In this document: one piece after another, positions 1 through 7,201 of the stretch | Layout: each line of letters opens with the position of its first letter | How positions within the stretch are numbered: the stretch's first letter is position 1 | From: CBDCWA01 sp046048295 | Lineage (GTDB): Bacteria > Pseudomonadota > Alphaproteobacteria > Rhizobiales > Hyphomicrobiaceae | Direction: 5' to 3' | Length of the DNA: 7,201 bases | NCBI GenBank assembly: GCA_046048295.1 | Contig: JBJOGJ010000201.1 | Location: forward strand, 1-7,201 | Notes under the pieces: model-generated | Told to the model about the DNA's origin: nothing | The model's input: only the letters and a program-made list of their open reading frames with translations | Database searches by the model: none | Translations under genes and position numbers: made by a program

Positions 1-567
1 CTTGCGGTCGCCGGCCGAACCCGGCTCTCCATTCTTGTTCTTGTTCTTGTCCTTGTCCTTCTCGTCGGGCCCCTTCGGCTTCGTCGGCTGGCCCGGCATC
101 CCCGGCATTCCAAGCGGAATGGGCGTCGCCGCCCCGAGATGCGTCCCGGGCGCCATTGCGGCCACATGCGACGCATACAGCAGAAACGTGCCGGCGCTTG
201 CGGCCCTGGCACCGCTCGGCGCAACGAAGAATACGACCGGCACCCGTGACGCGAGGATCGACTGGATCATCTCCCTCGTGGAAGTGACCAGCCCGCCCGG
301 CGTATCGAGTTGTACCACCAGCGCAGTCGCACGCTCGCGCTCCGCCCTCTGTATTGCCCGGTCGAGCAGTTCGGCGGCGACGAAGCCTATTGCACCCTTG
401 AGCTTCACATGCACGATGGGCTGTACAGCCGTCGAGGACTGCGCAACCTGTCCCGGCACCACGTCGCGGAATATCCCCATCCCGCCGATCAGCATCGCCA
501 GCGCGAAGATCGTCACGCGAAGGGCTCGTGCACCGGGTACGAAGCCCGCCTTGGTCTGCCAGGACAT
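1..567 (-). CDS. NfeD-family ClpP-class membrane serine protease, N-terminal part (runs off left edge)
   Basis: Reading the minus strand from the ATG at 567 gives 189 codons with no stop before the window edge, so the C-terminal part is missing. Residues about 18-37 are hydrophobic and look like a signal peptide or membrane anchor. Residues 50-150 match the ClpP/crotonase-like domain of NfeD (stomatin-operon) proteases: the QLDTPGG strand-loop at 86-92, then the ARAASAG motif at 120-126, where Ser124 aligns with the family's nucleophile, then PGTHLGAATPI at 140-150. The general-base Lys would lie beyond the edge. Residues 163-189 form a Lys/Asp/Asn/Gly-rich linker, a place where rhizobial homologues as I recall them also carry a variable insert. 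A Shine-Dalgarno GGAG (minus strand of 575-578) lies 7 nt before the ATG. Members cut hydrophobic membrane-protein segments, often with a stomatin/SPFH partner; no partner gene is visible here. Family is confident, exact subgroup is not. Confidence 0.88.
   Translation of the reverse strand, partial: MSWQTKAGFVPGARALRVTIFALAMLIGGMGIFRDVVPGQVAQSSTAVQPIVHVKLKGAIGFVAAELLDRAIQRAERERATALVVQLDTPGGLVTSTREMIQSILASRVPVVFFVAPSGARAASAGTFLLYASHVAAMAPGTHLGAATPIPLGMPGMPGQPTKPKGPDEKDKDKNKNKNGEPGSAGDRK
32..61. repeat. Hexameric tandem repeat inside the NfeD-like gene
   Basis: On the plus strand the unit TTCTTG occurs three times (32-49), followed by TCCTTG (50-55) and TCCTTC (56-61). On the coding (minus) strand this reads as alternating Lys with Asp or Asn, a hydrophilic linker after the protease core. 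Unit length is a multiple of three, so copy-number change would keep the reading frame. Confidence 0.8.
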
Positions 568-687
568 ACTGCTACTCCAGACTCCGCAGCGGAAATCAAA
601 AATACATATCCATGAAGTGTAGTCATGTTCGTGACCAAACAATAGCCGCATCGGAAAGAACCTTCACCTCCCCCACGCGCCCAGCCC

Positions 688-715
688 CTTGAAACCGTGC
701 CGGACCACACTAAAT
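688..715 (+). promoter_or_regulatory. RpoH (sigma-32)-type heat-shock promoter of the hsp20 gene
   Basis: The -35 box is CTTGAA at 688-693, preceded by CCC as in classical sigma-32 promoters. A 16-nt spacer follows, then CTAAAT at 710-715, one base off the CTATAT-like -10 of alphaproteobacterial RpoH promoters. Transcription would start near 721-723, giving a 5' UTR of about 90 nt that begins with the first hairpin of the thermometer. The call rests on motif match and on the identity of the downstream chaperone gene; no transcription start data are available. Confidence 0.72.
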
Positions 716-721
716 CCTAGC

Positions 722-813
722 GTGCGCAGGCCCATGAGGGATGCGCATTCGGGTTCGGGCACTGAACTGCCGGACCGCCTGATCCACACGTTGCTTCACA
801 AGGAGGACCTGTG
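722..813 (+). promoter_or_regulatory. ROSE-like RNA thermometer in the 5' UTR of the hsp20 gene
   Basis: Three hairpins can be drawn by hand. Hairpin I pairs TGCGCA 723-728 with TGCGCA 742-747, with an inner CCC/GGG stem (731-733/738-740). Hairpin II spans about 750-777 and closes on GGCA/TGCC (758-761/768-771). Hairpin III covers the ribosome binding site: 794-797 (CUUC) pairs with GGAG 802-805 around an ACAA loop. G793 then faces G806, U792 pairs A807, G790 can pair C809, and CACA 785-788 pairs UGUG 810-813. The strand opposite the SD is UUGCU (791-795), the hallmark of ROSE elements, whose G-G pair makes the helix melt with heat. Length, position and gene context all fit ROSE. It would block translation at normal temperature and open on heat shock. 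The fold was made by eye without energies. Confidence 0.8.
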
Positions 814-1257
814 ATGAGACACTTCGACCTTTCTCCCCTTTACCGCTCTACGATCGGCTTCGATCATCTGGCCAACATGCTCGACTCTATGTCGAACGTT
901 GCCAACGATACCGGCTTCCCGCCCTACAACATCGAGCGCCTTGGCGAGAGCGAATACCGAATCACCATGGCGGTGGCCGGTTTCTCGCGCGACGACCTCT
1001 CGCTGGAGGTAAAACAGGGCGTATTGACCGTGCGAGGCGAAAAGAAACCCGACGGCGAGAAGCGGGAGTTCATGCACCGCGGCATAGCGGAGCGCGACTT
1101 CCAGAGGACTTTCCAACTCGCCGACCATGTCGAGGTCAGGACCGCCGACCTCAGGGATGGCCTGCTTCACATCGACCTCGTGCGCAATCTGCCCGAGAAG
1201 ATGAAGCCCCGCCGCATCGAGATTGGCACCGCTGCCCCGACCCAGATCGAGGCCTGA
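814..1257 (+). CDS. ibpA: Small heat-shock protein, Hsp20/IbpA type
   Basis: This 147-residue protein opens with MRHFDLSPLYRSTIGFD, nearly the same N-terminus as enterobacterial IbpA/IbpB. The alpha-crystallin domain spans about residues 36-124 and includes PPYNIE (36-41), AVAGF (53-57), GIAERDF (90-96) and the strand DGLLHIDL (115-122). The C-terminal IEI (135-137) is the I-x-I motif that docks into neighbouring subunits. It is an ATP-independent holdase that binds unfolding proteins in the cytosol and passes them to DnaK/ClpB. A GTG at 811 is in frame just before the ATG, but AGGAGG at 801-806 is 7 nt from the ATG and only 4 nt from the GTG, so ATG 814 is preferred. The RpoH-type promoter, thermometer and following terminator make it a single-gene heat-shock unit. 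Length is normal and nothing is disrupted. Confidence 0.95.
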   Translation: MRHFDLSPLYRSTIGFDHLANMLDSMSNVANDTGFPPYNIERLGESEYRITMAVAGFSRDDLSLEVKQGVLTVRGEKKPDGEKREFMHRGIAERDFQRTFQLADHVEVRTADLRDGLLHIDLVRNLPEKMKPRRIEIGTAAPTQIEA

Positions 1258-1294
1258 TGTTCGCCTGATGCTCGACAGTTGAGCGACCACTATG

Positions 1295-1327
1295 GGCCCC
1301 CGGAGGCATGTGCCGCCGGGGGCCTTT
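1295..1327 (+). terminator. Rho-independent terminator after the hsp20 gene
   Basis: GGCCCCCGG (1295-1303) pairs perfectly with CCGGGGGCC (1316-1324). After one A/G mismatch the stem continues with GGC/GCC (1305-1307/1312-1314) and an ATGT loop. The tail is only TTT (1325-1327), so the T-run is weak but the stem is very strong. It lies 37 nt after the hsp20 stop codon and would insulate gltB from heat-shock transcription. Confidence 0.8.
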
Positions 1328-1341
1328 GCACGCTCGCCCCC

Positions 1342-1369
1342 TTGCAAAATCCCGGGAAATCTGCTTAAT
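1342..1369 (+). promoter_or_regulatory. Candidate housekeeping promoter upstream of gltB
   Basis: TTGCAA (1342-1347) and CTTAAT (1364-1369) are 16 nt apart and resemble sigma-70 boxes in a locally AT-richer patch. If used, the transcript would start near 1376 and carry a leader of roughly 380 nt. A weaker alternative is TTGCGC (1456-1461) with GCTAAT (1480-1485). I found no convincing sigma-54 site. Low confidence; no transcription data. Confidence 0.3.
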
Positions 1370-1377
1370 TCAGCCTC

Positions 1378-1403
1378 AAAAGGTCAGTATTCCTGTCCTT
1401 TTT
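1378..1403. terminator. Terminator-like hairpin flanked by A-run and T-run
   Basis: AAAAGGTCAG (1378-1387) pairs with CTGTCCTTTT (1393-1402) at 9 of 10 positions, with the mismatch at T1384/T1396, around a TATTC loop; T1403 extends the T-run. The symmetric A-stem-T layout could act as an intrinsic terminator in either direction. It may be a back-up stop for hsp20 or an attenuator before gltB. The stem is short and mostly AT outside its core, so its strength is uncertain. Confidence 0.42.
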
Positions 1404-1758
1404 CACTGAGCAACGGTAGGGTTGACCGGCCGGGCGGGTGAAGAGGCGGGATATTTTGCGCACGCGATAACGATAAGCCGCTAATCGGCAAAATTGACGA
1501 GGGTACTGTGAGCTCCGCTCGCTCGACGGCACTGCACGCTCTGGCTGACGCCCTTCCGCGCCAGCCATGGTCGGTGCCAGACCTCTCTCCGCGACCGGCG
1601 AGGCTGGGCGCCGCGACGCACCGAAAACAGTCGAAAACCATCGGCTGAGCTCGGGGCGCCGGAAAGCGAAGCGCCGCGAACTTTGCCAGCCTTTCGGCCT
1701 GCCAGGCCGGACAATTCAGACGCGAGCCCGCATCAGGCGGGCCGTTCGGAGGATCTAG
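1404..1758 (+). other. Gene-free, hairpin-rich leader region of gltB
   Basis: No supported gene lies here. Several dyads can be drawn on the plus strand: 1542-1567 (6-bp TGGCTG/CAGCCA stem, A/C mismatch, three more pairs, six-base loop), 1655-1675 (GGCGC/GCGCC with an 11-base loop), 1695-1709 (CGGCCT/AGGCCG) and 1726-1742 (GCCCGC/GCGGGC). The last ends only 5 nt before the gltB Shine-Dalgarno sequence. CTGGC 1541-1545 can instead pair with GCCAG 1576-1580, which excludes the 1542-1567 stem. This may be a long structured 5' UTR, but GC-rich DNA gives many stems by chance. I do not recognise a known riboswitch class. Confidence 0.45.
1465..1487. promoter_or_regulatory. Operator-like dyad upstream of gltB
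   Basis: CGATAA is repeated in tandem (1465-1470 and 1471-1476). The second copy starts an inverted repeat, CGATAAGC (1471-1478), C, GCTAATCG (1480-1487), with 7 of 8 arm positions matching. Compact dyads of this kind are typical of dimeric regulator sites. No regulator can be named from the motif, and the dyad could be chance. Confidence 0.3.
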
Positions 1759-6489
<4,731 letters not shown>

Positions 6490-6557
6490 TCTGCCGGACG
6501 AACCGGTATCGCGCAGCGCAATCGCTTCGCACGAAACAAGAAGACGACGGGATTACG

Positions 6558-7201
6558 ATGGGCAAGGTAACAGGCTTTCTCGAGATCGACCGCAGCGACC
6601 GCACCTACGAGCCGGCGGAGGAGCGGGTCAAGCACTGGCGCGAATTCGTCGTGCCGCTTGGCGATGACGCCACGCGCAAGCAGGCCGCCCGCTGCATGGA
6701 TTGCGGCATCCCCTACTGCCATAACGGCTGTCCGGTGAACAACCAGATCCCGGACTGGAACGACCTCGTCTACAACGGCGAATGGCAGACGGCCGCCCAC
6801 AACCTGCACTCCACCAACAACTTCCCCGAGGTTACGGGGCGCGTCTGCCCCGCGCCGTGCGAAGCCTCCTGCACGCTGAACATCGAGGACACCCCGGTCA
6901 CCATCAAGACCATCGAGTGCGCCGTCGCCGACCGCGCCTGGGACGAGGGCTGGGTCGTCCCGAAGCCCCCCGAGCACGCGACCGGCAGGAAGATTGCCAT
7001 CGTCGGCTCCGGCCCCGCCGGCCTTGCGGCAGCCCAGCAGCTTGCCCGCGCCGGCCACGACGTCCACGTCTATGAGAAGAACGCCCGCCCCGGTGGCCTT
7101 CTCGTCTACGGCATTCCGGACTTCAAGATGGAGAAGGACATCATCGCGCGCCGCGTCGACCAGATGCGGGCCGAGGGCGTCACATTCCACTGCAACACGC
7201 A
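6558..7201 (+). CDS. gltD: Glutamate synthase (NADPH) small (beta) subunit, N-terminal part (runs off right edge)
   Basis: The frame gives 214 complete codons before the edge, less than half of a normal GltD of about 480 residues. The N-terminal ferredoxin-like part holds Cys46, Cys49, Cys54 and Cys58, and then Cys97, Cys101 and Cys105, for the 4Fe-4S clusters that relay electrons to GltB. GSGPAG (150-155) is the dinucleotide fold for FAD, with Glu173 at the end of the second strand and PGGLLVYGIP (178-187) after it, as in GltD and related oxidoreductases. The NADPH-binding fold should lie beyond the window. The start ATG follows gltB by 68 nt with only a poor ribosome site (GGGA at 6549-6552). 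The gap has no convincing terminator, only a 4-bp CCGG/CCGG hairpin at 6494-6506, so translation probably depends on the gltBD transcript. Confidence 0.97.
   Translation, partial: MGKVTGFLEIDRSDRTYEPAEERVKHWREFVVPLGDDATRKQAARCMDCGIPYCHNGCPVNNQIPDWNDLVYNGEWQTAAHNLHSTNNFPEVTGRVCPAPCEASCTLNIEDTPVTIKTIECAVADRAWDEGWVVPKPPEHATGRKIAIVGSGPAGLAAAQQLARAGHDVHVYEKNARPGGLLVYGIPDFKMEKDIIARRVDQMRAEGVTFHCNT

Noticed and set aside
2..622. 206-codon open frame on the plus strand
   Set aside because: The minus strand here encodes a recognisable NfeD-family protease with signal segment, active-site motifs and ribosome site; the plus-strand frame is a low-complexity shadow.
600..655. Possible sigma-70 promoter for the protease gene on the minus strand (TTGTTT with TACACT)
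   Set aside because: The spacer is only 15 nt and both boxes are imperfect, so it was not listed as a feature.
513..710. 65-codon minus-strand frame overlapping the protease start
   Set aside because: It overlaps the protease 5' end in another frame and crosses the hsp20 promoter, and no protein family is recognisable.
796..1347. 183-codon minus-strand frame opposite hsp20
   Set aside because: It is a shadow of the hsp20 coding sequence that also runs through the terminator hairpin; no domain was seen.
1541..1570. Possible sigma-54 site starting at TGGC 1542
   Set aside because: The downstream half lacks the TTGC core at the right spacing; the similarity stops at TGGC.
1567..1758. 63-codon plus-strand frame ending right before the gltB ATG
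   Set aside because: It has no ribosome site before its ATG, an Arg-rich composition typical of random GC-rich sequence and no recognisable motif. A leader peptide remains possible but unsupported.

Overview
This is high-GC DNA that looks chromosomal and most probably comes from an alphaproteobacterium of the Hyphomicrobiales (Rhizobiales) type. Three things point there: a rhizobial-style heat-shock promoter, a ROSE-like RNA thermometer in front of an IbpA-type small heat-shock gene, and a long (1576 aa) proteobacterial GltB followed at once by gltD. The genus cannot be fixed from the window. I see no mobile element, CRISPR array, tRNA or rRNA.

Layout. Positions 1-567 (minus strand) hold the 5' part of a gene for an NfeD-family, ClpP-class membrane serine protease; it runs off the left edge inside a Lys-rich repeat linker. 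A gap of about 245 bp carries a divergent RpoH (sigma-32)-type promoter at 688-715 and a 5' UTR of about 90 nt that folds into three hairpins. The last hairpin masks the ribosome binding site with the ROSE-type UUGCU anti-SD strand. Positions 814-1257 (plus) encode the Hsp20/IbpA chaperone, and a strong hairpin terminator follows at 1295-1327. Positions 1328-1758 are a 431-bp stretch without a gene, unusually rich in dyads: a terminator-like A-stem-T hairpin, an operator-like dyad and several GC-rich hairpins. It forms the upstream and leader region of gltB. Positions 1759-6489 are complete gltB, the large subunit of glutamate synthase. Positions 6558-7201 are the 5' third or so of gltD, the small subunit, cut by the right edge.

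How the genes work together. gltB and gltD form an operon for NADPH-dependent glutamate synthase. GltB takes the amide nitrogen from glutamine and transfers it to 2-oxoglutarate at its FMN/3Fe-4S site; GltD supplies electrons from NADPH through FAD and 4Fe-4S clusters. The ibpA-like gene is a separate heat-shock transcription unit controlled at two levels, by promoter and RNA thermometer. The NfeD-type protease is divergently transcribed and probably acts in membrane protein quality control. No wholly new system is evident. The points most worth a second look are the thermometer and the hairpin-rich gltB leader.
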